Source: Sternotherus odoratus
Lineage: Eukaryota > Chordata > Testudines > Kinosternidae
NCBI GenBank assembly: GCA_032164245.1
Contig: JAVMKO010000020.1
Span: 12,118,706 to 12,182,705, forward strand
DNA: 64,000 bases
Direction of reading: 5' to 3'
Below the pieces are notes generated by a model, which did no database searches, had not been told where the DNA came from, and saw only the letters and a list, made by a program, of their open reading frames with translations. Each line of letters opens with the position of its first letter. Within the stretch, counting starts at the first letter, position 1. A program made the position numbers and the translations under genes. This document shows positions 43,644 through 54,600 of this stretch, piece after piece.

Positions 43644-45674
43644 CTTAACTTGGGGCGCCTTAGAGATGAACCCATTTATTTATTTAAAATCTGGCTGCTT
43701 CATTGCGATGACTACAGGCAAGCTGAGCCCTTTTGAAAATGTGACCTCTTGTGGCCAGATTTTTCAAAAGTGTGCTGCATCCGGCAACAGGCCATCTGGG
43801 AGCAAAGGGACCTGTATTGGCTGGGCACCTTTGAAAAATCTGCCCACTCGTGTTAAATCTCTGGCATGCGAGAAATACCTAGGGCTTGGTAAGGCTTAAA
43901 AGTAGAGTTTGGCTGAGATACTAATTTAATGCCCACATCTGAACTTTTGCAGAGTTTGAGAGTGCACAGAGCCAGGTTTTTGGTTTTGTCCCATTATGAC
44001 AATAGCTTGAATTCCATTCAGAACCTTCACAAATCTGACAACTCTTCAGAGCTGGAGTTTTCCTTCAGGTCCATATCTGTTTGAATGGTTCAGTTTTGTC
44101 ATCAAGCTGTTACGGGCGTTCTGCTTCTAGTCTTCCTTAATGATGTAACTGTGTAGTTGGGTTTGGTTCAGATAAGTATCCAAACTTTCAGTTGCTTCTG
44201 CAAAGCACATCAGAACTACCCACACCGCTTGAGTCTGCAAAATTGGTCTACAAATCTGCAAGGACAGGCTTTCCCCTGAGACCCTTGGCACTTCTAGGAC
44301 CCAATCCAAGACACGTTGAAATCAATGGAGATTTCCAAAGGGCATAAAGTCAGGCACCTGGTCCTGGACAAAAATGGTGCAAGAATAGCTTATCTCGACA
44401 ATATTGAGGCACATAAAGATTTCTTCCTAGCCAGAACCAACCCCCTACCTCGCACGTCCCCCAGAGAGCGAGCACGCAATGATTAGCCAAACATTTCAGA
44501 ATCTCAAGACTAGTTCTGTTTGGATTTGCTTCTGAAACTGGGGACAGCAGGGGGACTTGACTAGTTTGTCCATCTAACTGTGACTGTAACAGCTTTGTGG
44601 GTAACATTAGGGACAATCACTGTACATTCCGTGCAACCTTTTACAGCTGCTGAAAGTGAATCTCAGAATAAGAAAATAAAAAATAACATTCAAGGAAAAG
44701 AAAATCTGGACTGGAGTTCTGTAGAAAACTCCACAGTAAATAACAAGGATTAGCCTGAGGCACTGCAATATGATGTTGTAGGTTATGAAATACAAAAGGA
44801 TTAAAGATAAGATTATGATTGGAGAAGGGTTTCAGTGTATTTTTAATGTGAAATGTTTGGATGAAGGCAGAGAAGATGGATGAGTTTAAACAAGAAGATG
44901 GATGAGTTTAGGTCAAACTGGGGAAAAACCCATGGAAGTGCTGGGCCTTCTCTGATGATCCAAGCAGAGGTGGTACATTAAACATCCACTCAGCGAAAAG
45001 CCAGCCCTGCCAGACCCTTTTATGTAAAGTTATGCAGAATTATGTAGAAGTTTCTAATCTGCTGCACACCAGTCCATCTTCAGGCAGGGGGAGCGGAGAG
45101 ACACACTAATGAGAGAAGCTGCTGCAACTGTAGACTGAAGGCCTAGATGTTGGATAAATACACAGGTGCTTCAGAGTGTATAATTCTAGGCTAATGCAAT
45201 AATCTCTGCTTGGAGTGGGTTCTTCTTTGAGGGTTGCCCGACAACAATGCTATGAGGCACATACCTGCTTTTAGCAGGAATGCCTGGGGTTCAAATCCAG
45301 CAACTGTGTCAAAGCACAAGAGATCCTTTGGTCTTAGCAAGAGTCCCAATGGAAGATCATGTCCATGTAATCCAGAGCAGGTCACTTGATGTCATTATGC
45401 CTCCTCCAAATCAGCTGAAAATTAGGCTGGACAGTTGGAATCTCAGTGAATCAGATGCTTTCCACATGGTGCTTCCCCTGGGAAATAAATCACATACAAA
45501 TTATAGGTTTACAGTTTAGTGTGACTATACTTAGACCATGGAGCCAGGAGTGTGTCAGGTCTTTCGCAGGCCATGGCCCTAGTGGACTTTCTGCTCAGCA
45601 GCAAGGCTAGAACTCAGGAATTTGGTCTCAAAATAACACGCTCCATAGTGCCACTTGAACTAAAAACAAACCTT
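43644..45674. other. no gene recognised
   Basis: About 2 kb of unique DNA. A small direct duplication 'agaagatggatgagttta' lies at 44871 and 44894. Frames of up to about 88 residues have no motif. Confidence 0.4.
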
Positions 45675-45736
45675 CAGTGTCTGTAAAGAAAATGAGGAAT
45701 ACTGGTGGCACCTTAAAGACTAACCAATTTATTTCA

Positions 45737-45776
45737 GCATAAGCTTTCATGGGCTATAGCCCACTTCATTGGATGC
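45737..45776 (-). ncRNA. hammerhead-like motif, degenerate, type 2 PLE end
   Basis: Minus strand: CCAATGA, stem GTGGG-loop-CCCA(T), GAAA, GC-TTAT-GC. The core has lost G5 (gatga to aatga), so cleavage is unlikely. Confidence 0.35.
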
Positions 45777-45984
45777 ATAGAATGGAACACACAAAAGTAA
45801 GATGCATTTATATACGCAGACAGCATAAAAAGTTGGAAATTACCATACCAATTCTAAGAGGCTGTTTAATTTGGATGAGCCATTATCAGCAGGAAAAAAC
45901 AACAACTTTTGTAGTGATAATCAAGTGGATCTGTGTCTGACAGTTGACAAGAAGGTGTGAAGAAACTTAACTAGGGAAATAGAT

Positions 45985-46305
45985 TCAATTAGTGTAATGA
46001 CTAAGCCATTCACAGCCCTTGTTTAACCCTTGGTTGATAGTGTCCAATTTGTAAATTAATTCCAGTTCGGCAGCTTCTCGTTGGAGTCTGTTTTGGAAGT
46101 TTTTCTCTTTTAAAATTGACACCTTCAAGTGTGTAATAGAATGGCCAGAGAGGTTGAAGAGTTCTCTTACTGGTTTTTGAATGTTATGATTCCTGATGTC
46201 AGATTTGTGTCCATTTATTCTTTTGCATAGAGACTGTCCAGTTTGGCCAATGTACATAGCAGAGGGGCATTGCTGGCACATGATGGCATATATCCCATTG
46301 GTCAA
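45985..46305 (-). CDS. PLE GIY-YIG endonuclease domain, open frame (106 residues, fragment)
   Basis: The minus-strand frame is open over the whole domain. It reads 'GIYAIMCQQCPSAMYIGQTG' (GIY...YIG core), 'QSLCKRINGHKSDIRNHN' (R/H-rich helix with candidate catalytic arginine) and 'LELIYKLDTINQGLNKG' near the end (glutamate candidate), then 'GCEWLSHYTN' and a stop. Upstream on the same strand, paired cysteines lie in a linker that precedes GIY-YIG in PLEs. The RT is absent because of 5' truncation, so it has no normal expression signal. The broken copy at 17797-18307 is about 60-70% similar by eye. Confidence 0.8.
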   Translation of the reverse strand: MTNGIYAIMCQQCPSAMYIGQTGQSLCKRINGHKSDIRNHNIQKPVRELFNLSGHSITHLKVSILKEKNFQNRLQREAAELELIYKLDTINQGLNKGCEWLSHYTN

Positions 46306-46517
46306 TGTGCAGGTGAAAGAGCCCCTGATGGTCTGGCTGATGTGATTAGGTCCTATGATGGGGTCAGTTGAATGGATATGTGGGCAGAGTTGGCATTGGG
46401 CTTTGTTGCAAGGATAGGTTCCTGAGTTAGTGTTTTTGTTGTGTGGTGTGCGGTTGCTGGTGAGTATTTGTTACAGGTTGGGGGGCTGTCTGTAAGCGAG
46501 GACTGGTCAGTATCTGT

Positions 46518-46780
46518 CCACTTAGTCACAGGATCATCTCCACCAGAGTAGTTCTGACAGTCCGTCCAGGAGAGGGCAGCAGGTACACACGCACACTAAT
46601 GCAGTACAGAGTGCTTGTGTGTATATTCTCACTGTTTGCAAATAGCATTTACAGAGCAAAAGCAGCCCAAGAAGCTTTAGGAAATATTCACGCTTTCTAA
46701 AAGGAGATTGTTGTATGTGACTGCCTGTGTGTTTGGGGGGGCGCAAGGGAGGGAGTGGAGTTGCAAGTTTGTGTGATTGT
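46518..46780. other. no gene recognised
   Basis: Unique DNA. Confidence 0.4.
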
Positions 46781-46960
46781 GCTGGGATGACTGACTGTGT
46801 GTGTGTGTGGGGGGGGGTGAGATTCTGTGTATGTGTGAGTGTGTGTGAGAGAGATTGGGAGGAGTGTGAACAGGAATGTGATTTGTAGAGATGTATATAA
46901 TTGGGTGTGAGATGTGATTGTAACTGTGACTGTGTATGTATGTGTCCTCCTAAGAAGGCA
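46781..46960. repeat. degenerate (TG)n microsatellite
   Basis: 'ctgtgtgtgtgtgtgg', a G-run, then 'tgtgtatgtgtgagtgtgtg' and looser TG repeats to about 46945. The threonine/histidine-rich minus-strand frame here is the microsatellite, not a gene. Confidence 0.75.
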
Positions 46961-47488
46961 GCAATGTGTCACAAGTGATTAATTCCAACCAAAATGTTGA
47001 TTCTGACAAATATAGAATCACCATTCTCTTGAAAATGTGGGCCCTGATTATTGTGAACTTTGATGATGACATGTTTAATACGTCTCTCTTTGCTCATTAA
47101 TCAGTGTGTCGTGGAAGGTGCAAGAGCCTAATATGTTTCATAGAAAGCCTGATTTCACTAATTACCAACCCACTTCTACTCTTGCTTGATCTGCTCAAAA
47201 TGCTTAGGAAAGGAATGTGGCACTCAACGAGGATGTCGCTTTTGTCTAAACTTTGTTAATATTTAATCCCAGTGGAGTTCTGCTCTCACCCATTCTTCTG
47301 CTCCTATAAGACTGTGCAGCTGTCCAAGAAGCCACATCTCATAGCGGACTATACCGCAAAACACCATCAAAAGTGAAAGGACCCACACAGTGGGTGTGAT
47401 ATAAAATATAAAAGTACAGTGTGTGTGATATTTCCCTGGTAAAGCTCAGTACCAGTTCAGCCACTTAGAGTCCTTCCTTTGTGACCTA
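46961..47488. other. unique AT-rich DNA
   Basis: No repeat recognised. TTTAAT and TAATCA words are frequent at 47035-47170. Possible conserved block, weak. Confidence 0.3.
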
Positions 47489-47596
47489 TGATGAGCTACA
47501 GCCCACGAAACCTTATGCTGAAATAAACTGGTTAGTCTCTAAGGTGCTACAAAGTCTTCCTCATTTTATTTACGGATACAGACTAACACGGCTGCT
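47489..47596 (+). mobile_element. PLE 3' terminus (type 2), plus orientation
   Basis: 'gatgagctacagcccacgaa' then 'ttatgctgaaataaactggt', 'tagtctctaaggtgctacaa' and 'acggatacagactaacacgg'. The same sequence as the 45685 copy in reverse. It includes a truncated hammerhead-like hairpin at its left edge. About 1 kb separates the two inverted copies. Confidence 0.75.
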
Positions 47597-47734
47597 AATC
47601 TTAAATCTGTTATGATGATCTAGTGACTTATCCAGGGATATGCAGCTAAAATTATCCTTTGGCTGAATTAGGACTGGAACTCTCAAATCAGTCTGATTTC
47701 CCTAGCCCTTTACTGAGATTTCTAGGTCAATCAG
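47597..47734. other. unique DNA
   Basis: No feature seen. Confidence 0.4.
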
Positions 47735-47960
47735 GCCTCATGCTATCCTAGAAGTTAGAGACAAAACTAAAAGTGATGTAATCTGTTCTACCCTGTCTCT
47801 CATGCAGGATTGTTTCCTGTCTATATTCGCAAGTGCTTTGTCCAGGCAAATTTTAAATTACTCACTTCCCCTAGGAGATTGTTCCATACTTTAAAATTGC
47901 AACTTGTTAAATTTTGTATTTTAAACTATGATGGGACTTACCACCAATTTTCTAGCTTTT
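47735..47960 (-). mobile_element. ancient CR1-type fragment
   Basis: 'aaaagtgatgtaatctgttc', 'atgcaggattgtttcctgtc' and 'aggagattgttccatacttt' recall reversed 3' region of old CR1-like LINEs. Low identity. Confidence 0.4.
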
Positions 47961-48038
47961 TAATTTTTTTGCTTTTTTGAAATTTATATTTTTAAAGAAA
48001 TTTTCCTAATTTGATTTTTTTTAAAAAAAGTAACATTG

Positions 48039-48790
48039 ATAGAATCATAGAATATCAGGGTTGGAAGGGACCTCTGGGGGTATCTAGTCCAACCCCCTAC
48101 TTAAAGCAGGACCAATCCCCAACTAAATCATTCCAGCCAGGGCTTTATCAAGCCTGACCTTAAAAACCTCTAAGGAAGGTGACTCTACCACCTTCCTAGC
48201 TAACCCATTCCAATGCTTGACCACCCTCCTAGTGAAAAAGTTTTTCCTAATATCCAATCTAAACCTTCCCAACTGCAACTTGAGACCATTACTCCTTGTT
48301 TGGTCATCTGCTACCACTGAGAACAGTCTAGATCCATCCTCTTTAGAACCCCCTTTCAGGTAGTTGAAAGCAGCTATCAAATCTCCCCTCATTCTTCTCT
48401 TCTGTAGACTAAACCATCCCAGTTCTCTCAGCCTCTCCTCATAAGTCATGCACTTCAGGCCCCTAATCATTTTTGTTGCCCTTCTCTGGACTCTTTCCAA
48501 TTTTTCCACATCCTTGTAGTGTGGGCCCCAAAATTGGACACAGTACTCCAGATGAGGTCTCACCAATGTCGAATAGAGGGGAACAATCACGTCCCTTGAT
48601 CTGCTGGCAATGCCCCTACTTATACAGTCCAAAATGTCATTAGCCTTCTTGGCAACAAGGGCACACTGTGGACTCATATCCAGCTTCTCATCCACTGTAA
48701 TCCCTAGGTCCTTTTCTGCAGAACTGCTGCCTAGCCATTCGGTCCCTAGTCTGTAGCTGTGCATGGGATTTGTACATTTGTATTTCTAAA
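48039..48790 (-). mobile_element. young 5'-truncated CR1 LINE
   Basis: The 3' end on plus is 'agaatcatagaatatcaggg' then 'ttggaagggacctctgg' and 'agcaggaccaatcccca'. The coding part follows without stops to about 48790, where the element is truncated. Lack of stops and near-perfect 3' motifs mark this as the youngest CR1 in the window. Confidence 0.9.
48123..48764 (-). CDS. CR1 ORF2 C-terminal region (213 residues, fragment)
   Basis: Minus-strand frame with no stop until its natural end. '[18 protein letters not shown]' and '[16 protein letters not shown]' come first, then '[20 protein letters not shown]', '[19 protein letters not shown]' and '[20 protein letters not shown]', followed by a basic C-terminus ending '[14 protein letters not shown]'. 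This is the thumb and C-terminal part of a CR1 reverse transcriptase. The catalytic FADD region and the AP endonuclease lie in the missing 5' part. It begins at an internal methionine only because of truncation; the frame continues to about 48790. Not expected to be a functional gene. Confidence 0.9.
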   Translation of the reverse strand: MHSYRLGTEWLGSSSAEKDLGITVDEKLDMSPQCALVAKKANDILDCISRGIASRSRDVIVPLYSTLVRPHLEYCVQFWGPHYKDVEKLERVQRRATKMIRGLKCMTYEERLRELGWFSLQKRRMRGDLIAAFNYLKGGSKEDGSRLFSVVADDQTRSNGLKLQLGRFRLDIRKNFFTRRVVKHWNGLARKVVESPSLEVFKVRLDKALAGMI

Positions 48791-49360
48791 CTTGAAAAAT
48801 CCCAAATCTCACTGTGAGACCAAGCTGGCCAACCAAAATTAGCAGTTGAAGGGGAGAGAAGCAAAAACTGTCTGAAGAGAGGACAACAACAAATCTTAAT
48901 TGGAAAGAGAAATATTTCAGGAAAATCTAAATGTTTTGTGAAATTTCATTCATGAAAAAAGGCCAAATTTTATGCAACTATTCAAATGAAAAAAAGACAA
49001 GCTCAATTTAGCTGTCAACAGTGATTAGAAATATGAGACTAATTTTTCCTTAGTTCAGTTTTCCTATATTAACTGCTTGTTTAAAACCTTTGGTATCAAT
49101 GGTGCTAGACAATCTGACCCATTCCATAGACTGCACTGGTACTTCCTGAAAGTGAAGACAGACACATCCTGCTTCTTGACTATATGCCGTTTTTTCACGT
49201 GTATTATACAAGCCATATAAAGTTCCCAGAATATTTAATAGAGGACATTAAAAGACACCACAGAGCATTACAAGGAGAATTAACTTGTCTAAATGCATAA
49301 ACCATTTCCAGAAGCTTTTGAAACAGTGGTTTTATTTCATCCTATAATAATACTTAATAC
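48791..49360. other. no gene recognised
   Basis: Unique AT-rich DNA. Confidence 0.4.
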
Positions 49361-49560
49361 TTGTACAGCTGTCTTCATCTAAGTGCTTTGCAAACATTAT
49401 TTACTAATTAAGCATAAACACACCACCTGGAGGTTAGATAAGCAGTATTATCGCCAGTCCACAGATGGGGAAACTGAGGCACTAAGAAGACGTGACTTGG
49501 CCAAGGTTGTGGAGGGAGCTGAAATTAGAATTCAGAAGTTCATGGTTTCCAGAGCTATTC
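49361..49560 (-). repeat. MIR SINE, minus
   Basis: 'ctaagtgctttgcaaacatt', 'cacagatggggaaactgagg' and 'gacttggccaaggttgtgg' give the reverse order of the MIR body. Good preservation. Confidence 0.7.
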
Positions 49561-50640
49561 TCAGACCATCTCTTTCATACTTTACCCCTGGGCAGAAGTG
49601 ATGTGGATGTCTATTTTGTAGGCGAATGTTGGATGTGAAATGGAAGGGAAGAAGAGAGGAAACAGCCCCAAATCTCTTGGGTTCACCATCTCTTGCTTAG
49701 TTTTTCAGTCCTCCTCAGTCAGAAGAAGGGTGTTCCTGCTGGGAAAGAACTCTGTTGAAATGAAAAATAAACACTTTGGCAGATTTTGTAAACTTCCCAA
49801 AACCTCCCCAGGAGCAGGAGGTCTGTAGTTCTGCTTCACCTGCAGGCAAAGGTTCATGTTGGGTCATTATTTCTCTCACCCTTCCTTAGTCATTCAGCAC
49901 CCCTGGGAGAGCATTACTCCCCATCCAGGTCTACTTTGATCTTCATGCAGGAAAAGGAAGCTGGTAAAATTGCTCTAATTTGCCAGTGGGTGGAATAGAG
50001 GGCCCAAGGTCTGCACAGTCTTCCCTTCCTCCCCCCTGCCTGACCCTCACTATAATCAGCCTGCAGTCTCCTAGCAGCAGACCTCTCATTAACTCCCCAC
50101 CTGCTGATTCCCTGGGAACAAGTACACTGGAAACAGCTCAGCATATCACATGAACCAAACATCCCTGACTCCCAGGCACGCACATGTCAGGGTCCCTCCA
50201 CTTTCACTGCTGTTTGGACAGGTAGGAGAGAGTGAGCTAGGTTCTCCCCTGACTTGCACTCCAGTAACCGAGTTATTAGCTGTATTCTGAGTGGTGAATC
50301 ATGATTTCCTCTGTAAATATCAGAGGCAAAAGGAACACAGGATCCTCAGATCCCAGATGCCGTTCAAAGCTGACTAGCAGATGTCCATAAATCCTTGATT
50401 TGGCTTTTGAAAATCTCAACCTAAGTCTCCAGCAGACAGCAAATGCATCTTTAGCTTAGTTTGCAAGCTAAGCCAATGTGATCAGGAAGCCCTGTGAAAT
50501 TCCCACATAACTTTTACATGCCACTTACATCTGAAGACTTAAACAGGCCTCGTGCTTGCTGTTGGCACAGGTGTGAAATTCACCTTGTGGAAATAAATCT
50601 GGTGCTGAGCATGGCATCACAGGGACATTTATCACTATTA
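49561..50640. other. no gene recognised
   Basis: Unique DNA; frames of up to 89 residues (49914-50183 minus) have no motif. Confidence 0.4.
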
Positions 50641-50649
50641 TCTGTACAC

Positions 50650-50775
50650 TACCCAGTTGGGGCTAGATTTTTAATGGTATTCAGGTGCCTAACTCCCAGA
50701 TTACTTTTGAAAACCCCACCAGGCACCTATCTGCATCTTTAAGCACCTAAGTGTCTTTAGAACATTGCCCCTTGG
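50650..50775. repeat. palindromic repeat, family of 7780-7890
   Basis: 'ggtattcaggtgcctaactc', 'ccagattacttttgaaaacc' and 'caccaggcacctatctgcat' then 'aagcacctaagtgtcttt' are inverted halves. Confidence 0.55.
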
Positions 50776-50994
50776 AGCCTCACAAGGGCATTGAGAAGAG
50801 AACTCCTATCATCCCATTTCACAAACCCAGACACCTGTAGTACAATACCACATGAGCTAAAGATGACAGAGACCTATGACCCACAGATGAGCAGTTCTAA
50901 TTCTGTCTAATCAGAATCTGAAACATCACAAGACCACTTTTCAGATTAGCACGGACCTTTTAAGTTTAACAAGAAAGGTGAAGGACAGGCTTGT
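50776..50994. other. no gene recognised
   Basis: Unique DNA, with a possible MIR scrap at 50785-50835. Confidence 0.35.
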
Positions 50995-51235
50995 AATGCA
51001 GAAGAATGGTTTTATCGTTAAGGTACTGGGCTGGGACCCAGGAGATTTGGGTTGGTTCAGTTCCTGGTTCTTCCATAAGTCTCCTCTGCAACCTCAGGCT
51101 AGTTATCTAATACCTTTGTACTTCAATTCCCCGTTATAAAACAGGATATCTATTAGTGTTTAAGCTCTAAGGGCAAGACTTCTCTTATGTTCATACAGAG
51201 CCCAGCACTATGGGACACCACTGTAATACAGTGAA
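50995..51235 (+). repeat. near-complete MIR SINE, head to tail
   Basis: The tRNA-like head is 'tggttttatcgttaaggtac' (box A region), then 'gacccaggagatttgggttg' and 'gttcagttcctggttc' (box B region). The body is 'aacctcaggctagttatcta' and 'ccccgttataaaacaggata'. The tail is 'aagctctaagggcaagactt'. Best full-length MIR here. Confidence 0.75.
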
Positions 51236-51800
51236 CACTGTGGACTGGGCCCTTTAAGAGGTAACTGGCCCAGCCCACTGGTACCTCATTAACAGCCTTG
51301 TGATGGGGCTTGATATAGGGCAACTTCTCTGCATAAAGAGCTGGAGAGGAAACTGTGGTAGAGACAGCAGAAGAGCCAGAGGCTCCTGCAGAACACCCCA
51401 GACCCGGGGAAAGGGCTTGGATCTAAAAGAACCTCTAGCTAAGCCTGTAGGTAAGCCTGTGGCTGTAAGGCAGGACAGAAGCCTGGAGAGAGCTGGTGAG
51501 AGCAGAGTCTAGCCTAGGGGAGAAGGAAAAACCCCTGACTGGGAGTGGCCTGCTAAAAACAGGGAACAGAGTTGAATTTTGTAGACTTTATTTTGGGGCT
51601 TTGAGCTTTAATTGGAACTTTAATGCTGATAAACCTTAGCCCTAAGGAGGGGTGTTTTCAACAAAGAGAAGCTTGAGTGTGGTGCTTATTAAGGAGACCC
51701 AAAGAAGGGAAACCGAGGCAAGGTGTGGCAGAGCCACTCCAGATGATGCGGGGACGGGAGGGTGGGTATGCAGCAGGCAGCCATCCTGTTACTAACACCA
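51236..51800 (+). mobile_element. LTR-like or other large repeat block
   Basis: 'ggactgggccctttaagagg', 'gatatagggcaacttc' (TATA-like) and 'ctttattttggggctttgag' have the texture of an LTR in plus orientation. No clear ends or target duplication were found. The arginine-rich frame at 51300-51512 is chance. Confidence 0.3.
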
Positions 51801-52559
51801 TCACAAATTAGCTAACTGGGAGCTAGCTGGGAAAGCAGGCAGAACTGCCTGTCTCACGGTAGAGCAAACCTAAATTGTTGATTAAACAAAGTCATTAAAG
51901 CCAGTAGCCTAAATGAACTCGAGCTCAGGTGGTTTGTACAAGGATGGGGAGCAAAAGGACTTAGGGAGGCTCCGATGAAGTGAGAGATCAGATGGAAAAT
52001 CCGTGGCTAGGTAGGGCAAGAGGCTTTTCCCTGTCAGAACTCATTAGGTGTGTGCAGTTCATTTTTCGACTGCCAGGTCGAATGAGCTCCGGAAGCTGGT
52101 ATTAGCTAGCTTGGACTATCTAGCAGTAGACATGATATATGTCACGCATGATGTCTTTACAGTTTAAAAATAACACGCCTGTTCCAAAGTGTTAACCAGG
52201 CAAACATGAGCATCTGACACACATGCAAGTTATTTAAATCTTTCTGGATTTAATCTGACTGGACTCAGCTGGCATGACAATTCACTTTGCATCTCACACA
52301 GAGAACTCTTCCCTCGCCCCACTCCTGGGATCCGAAGGGGAACCAGTGTGTGTCAGCGATGCTCTGAGCTTCACAAAATGTGACTGTGATTCATAATCAT
52401 CTGCTGCTTTGAGACAAACAAAAACAAAAACTGTGTTTTCATCTTCCTTCGCTGGCACCAGTCGCCTGGGGAGTCAGGCAAGAGCTGGGGAAATAGAAGC
52501 CTGGCTGAGATGTTTAAGGAAGACTAGATAGATAGAAATGCAATTTTAGTTACTTATAT
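51801..52559. other. no gene recognised
   Basis: Unique DNA. Confidence 0.4.
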
Positions 52560-52685
52560 GGTTCCTGTTACCACAAAAATTCTAGGACATTCCAATGCAA
52601 TGGTATTTATGCTCACAACACCCCTTTGAGGGAGGGCAGTGCTATTATCTCCATTTCACAGGTGGAGAACTGAGGCACAGAGACT
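52560..52685 (-). repeat. MIR SINE, minus
   Basis: 'acaacacccctttgagggag' and 'tctccatttcacaggtggag' then 'aactgaggcacagagac' form the reversed MIR body. Confidence 0.65.
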
Positions 52686-52770
52686 AAGGTCCAGATTTTT
52701 AAAGGTATTTAGGCACCTAAATCCCATTGACAGCAATGGAGTTGGGTATTTAATACCTTTCCAAAAAATT
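52686..52770. repeat. palindromic repeat, family of 7780-7890
   Basis: 'ggtccagatttttaaaggta' and 'tttaggcacctaaatcccat' then 'atttaatacctttccaaaa' are inverted halves around 'cccattgacagcaatgg'. Confidence 0.6.
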
Positions 52771-52951
52771 TGCAATAGAAAGGACACACACAGAAAGTTT
52801 TTATCAGCTCAGGAAACCGAATACAGGTCTTGCAAGCCCCTGACTGGTTCACCTAATGCTGGACCATCCTTCCTTTCATCTCTAGTTGGGGCTCCAGCTT
52901 CTTTATTCCACAGGCTCCTTGGCAAGATAATCCTTCCGAGGAGCCAAATAA
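52771..52951. other. unique DNA
   Basis: No feature seen. Confidence 0.4.
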
Positions 52952-53262
52952 ATAACAAATTTATTTGGGCATAAGCTATCATGGGCTACAGCTCACTTCA
53001 TCGGATGCACAGAATGGAACATACAGTAGGGAGCGATATATATACAGAGAACATGGAAAGGTGGTAGTTGCTATACCAACTCTAAGAGGCTAATTAATTA
53101 AGATGAGCTATTGTTTGCAGGAGAACTTTTGTAGTGGTAATCAGGATGGCCCATTTCAGACAGGTGTGAGTAACAGTAGGTGGATAGTTAACATAAGGAA
53201 ATAGATTCAATTTGTGTAATGACCCAACCACTCTCAGTCTTTATTTAGTTTATTCTGAAGTT
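52952..53262 (-). mobile_element. PLE 3' region (type 2), 5'-truncated
   Basis: 'aacaaatttatttgggcata' and 'tcactt(c)atcggatgca' then 'cagaatggaacatacagtag', 'ccaactctaagaggctaatt' and 'agattcaatttgtgtaatga' parallel the copy at 45720-46010 base for base with scattered changes. It stops before the GIY-YIG domain. A hammerhead-like motif (CCGATGA, stem, GAT(A/A)) spans 53008-52969. Confidence 0.75.
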
Positions 53263-54071
53263 CTGCAGGGGGTGACAATGTTTTGTGGAATTGGAGGAAC
53301 GAGGTCAGTAGGATTAGGGGATATTTAGACCACTAGAAGGGTTAGATTCTCAGCAGAGCACACAAACTCCTGCTGAAGTTAATGGGAGTTACATCTGTAT
53401 TTCCTAGGGCTTGGTATGATATAACCAGTGCAAGTGATCAGCAAAGACAACTAATCATTTTTGTTGGCTTCAATGCATATTTAACAATCCTGTAAAACAC
53501 CGATTAGTTCCCAGAGTGGCTCAGGCTGAAGCTAGGTTGCTACATTAGTCAGATTAGAGCAGCAAAGAATTTATGGACCATTCAACACTTAGCAAAGTTT
53601 TAGGGCTAGGATAGGAACCCTAGCAAGGCAGTGCGAATAGTGGAGAATGTCTCTCTGATAGAGCTCTCCTCACAGCAGAGCTGTGTGGTGCTGCTTACTG
53701 GCATTCTTATTATGCAAGCTGCGTGCGGCTCAGAGTGAAAGAGAAATGTCAAGTGGATTCAAATCCATAAAAACACAGACTTTATTTGACAAAAAAATTA
53801 AATATTAAGTCTTGCTTCACCTTTAGGTACCTTGAATGGAAGCACCATGGCTGCTGCCTCAATAGCAAAGGAAAATGGGATCAAACTTTATAGCATTTAA
53901 AGAAGAAAACTTACTTAGATCTTAATTGTTAGAAAGTAAATGGTGAGAGGATGTAAAGGAAGTAAATGTCTAGGTTCCAACTTTCTGCGCAAAAAGATCT
54001 CCAACCAGGCAAGCCCCAGAATCTGAAGTTGGGGGAGAGGGAACACCCTTAGGAGCAATAAAGGGAGTTTT
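53263..54071. other. no gene; small repeat scrap at 53340-53412
   Basis: 53340-53412 ('ctcctgctgaagttaatggg', 'agttacatctgtat') belongs to the 12340 family. The rest is unique DNA. Confidence 0.4.
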
Positions 54072-54184
54072 TGGTCTACACTGCAATTGGATGGTGTGAT
54101 TGCAGGAAGTATAGCTCCAAGCTTGCTTGGGTGTGCCTACATGTACTGTTCTGATACCTCCCAAATGCAGTGTAGATATACCCT
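54072..54184. repeat. MITE-type repeat, 'ggtctacactgcaat / gcagtgtagata' ends
   Basis: Inverted ends 'ggtctacactgcaattgg' and 'caaatgcagtgtagatatac' enclose about 75 bp. It shares end sequence with the 3471/14401/26355 family. Confidence 0.55.
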
Positions 54185-54289
54185 GTGTATCTACAATCTG
54201 GTATTTACCCACAGTCTCTGAACATCCAGCTTTATTATCATATCATTCTTACATCGAGGTGCTTTTGTCACTCACTGCTGTAGTAGCTG

Positions 54290-54480
54290 AGCATCTCACC
54301 ATCCTTAATCAATGTATTCTCACAACAGTGCTCTAAACCACAGAAGTGTCATTATCCCCATTTTACAGATGGGAGACTGAGGTCCTGAGCTCTAGTGATT
54401 TGCCCCAGGTCCCATGGAATCTGTGGCAGAGCCACTAATTAAAACCAAGCTGCTTTATCTCACTCTGGTTCTTTGACTGC
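54290..54480 (-). repeat. MIR SINE, minus
   Basis: 'tcattatccccattttacag' then 'atgggagactgaggtcctga' and 'gtggcagagccac' form the reversed MIR body. Confidence 0.7.
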
Positions 54481-54504
54481 AAGAACATTTCATCACACCC
54501 TATA

Positions 54505-54600
54505 ACAGCACTACATCTGTTATGCTGGTGCAAATCTCGTCAGTCGGTGGTGTTACTCAGTTCTTGCAGCAGTGTAAGCCAGATCAGAATCAGGCCCACT
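54505..54600. repeat. old repeat, family of 12340-12485
   Basis: 'gttatgctggtgcaaatctc' and 'cagcagtgtaagccagatca' then 'gaatcaggccc' match. Confidence 0.5.

Larger units (their letters stand above)
45685..46507 (-). mobile_element. 5'-truncated PLE (type 2) with intact GIY-YIG frame
   Basis: Left end is the 3' terminus ('aatgaggaatactggtggca', 'ccttaaagactaaccaattt'). The right end (46507) breaks inside the linker region, as expected of 5' truncation. Flanks cagtgtctgt (45675-45684) and cagtatctgt (46508-46517) agree at 9 of 10 bases, a probable target duplication. The body holds the endonuclease frame described next. Confidence 0.82.

Noticed and set aside
46697..46972. Minus-strand threonine/serine-rich 91-residue frame
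   Set aside because: It is a degenerate (TG)n tract read in reverse.
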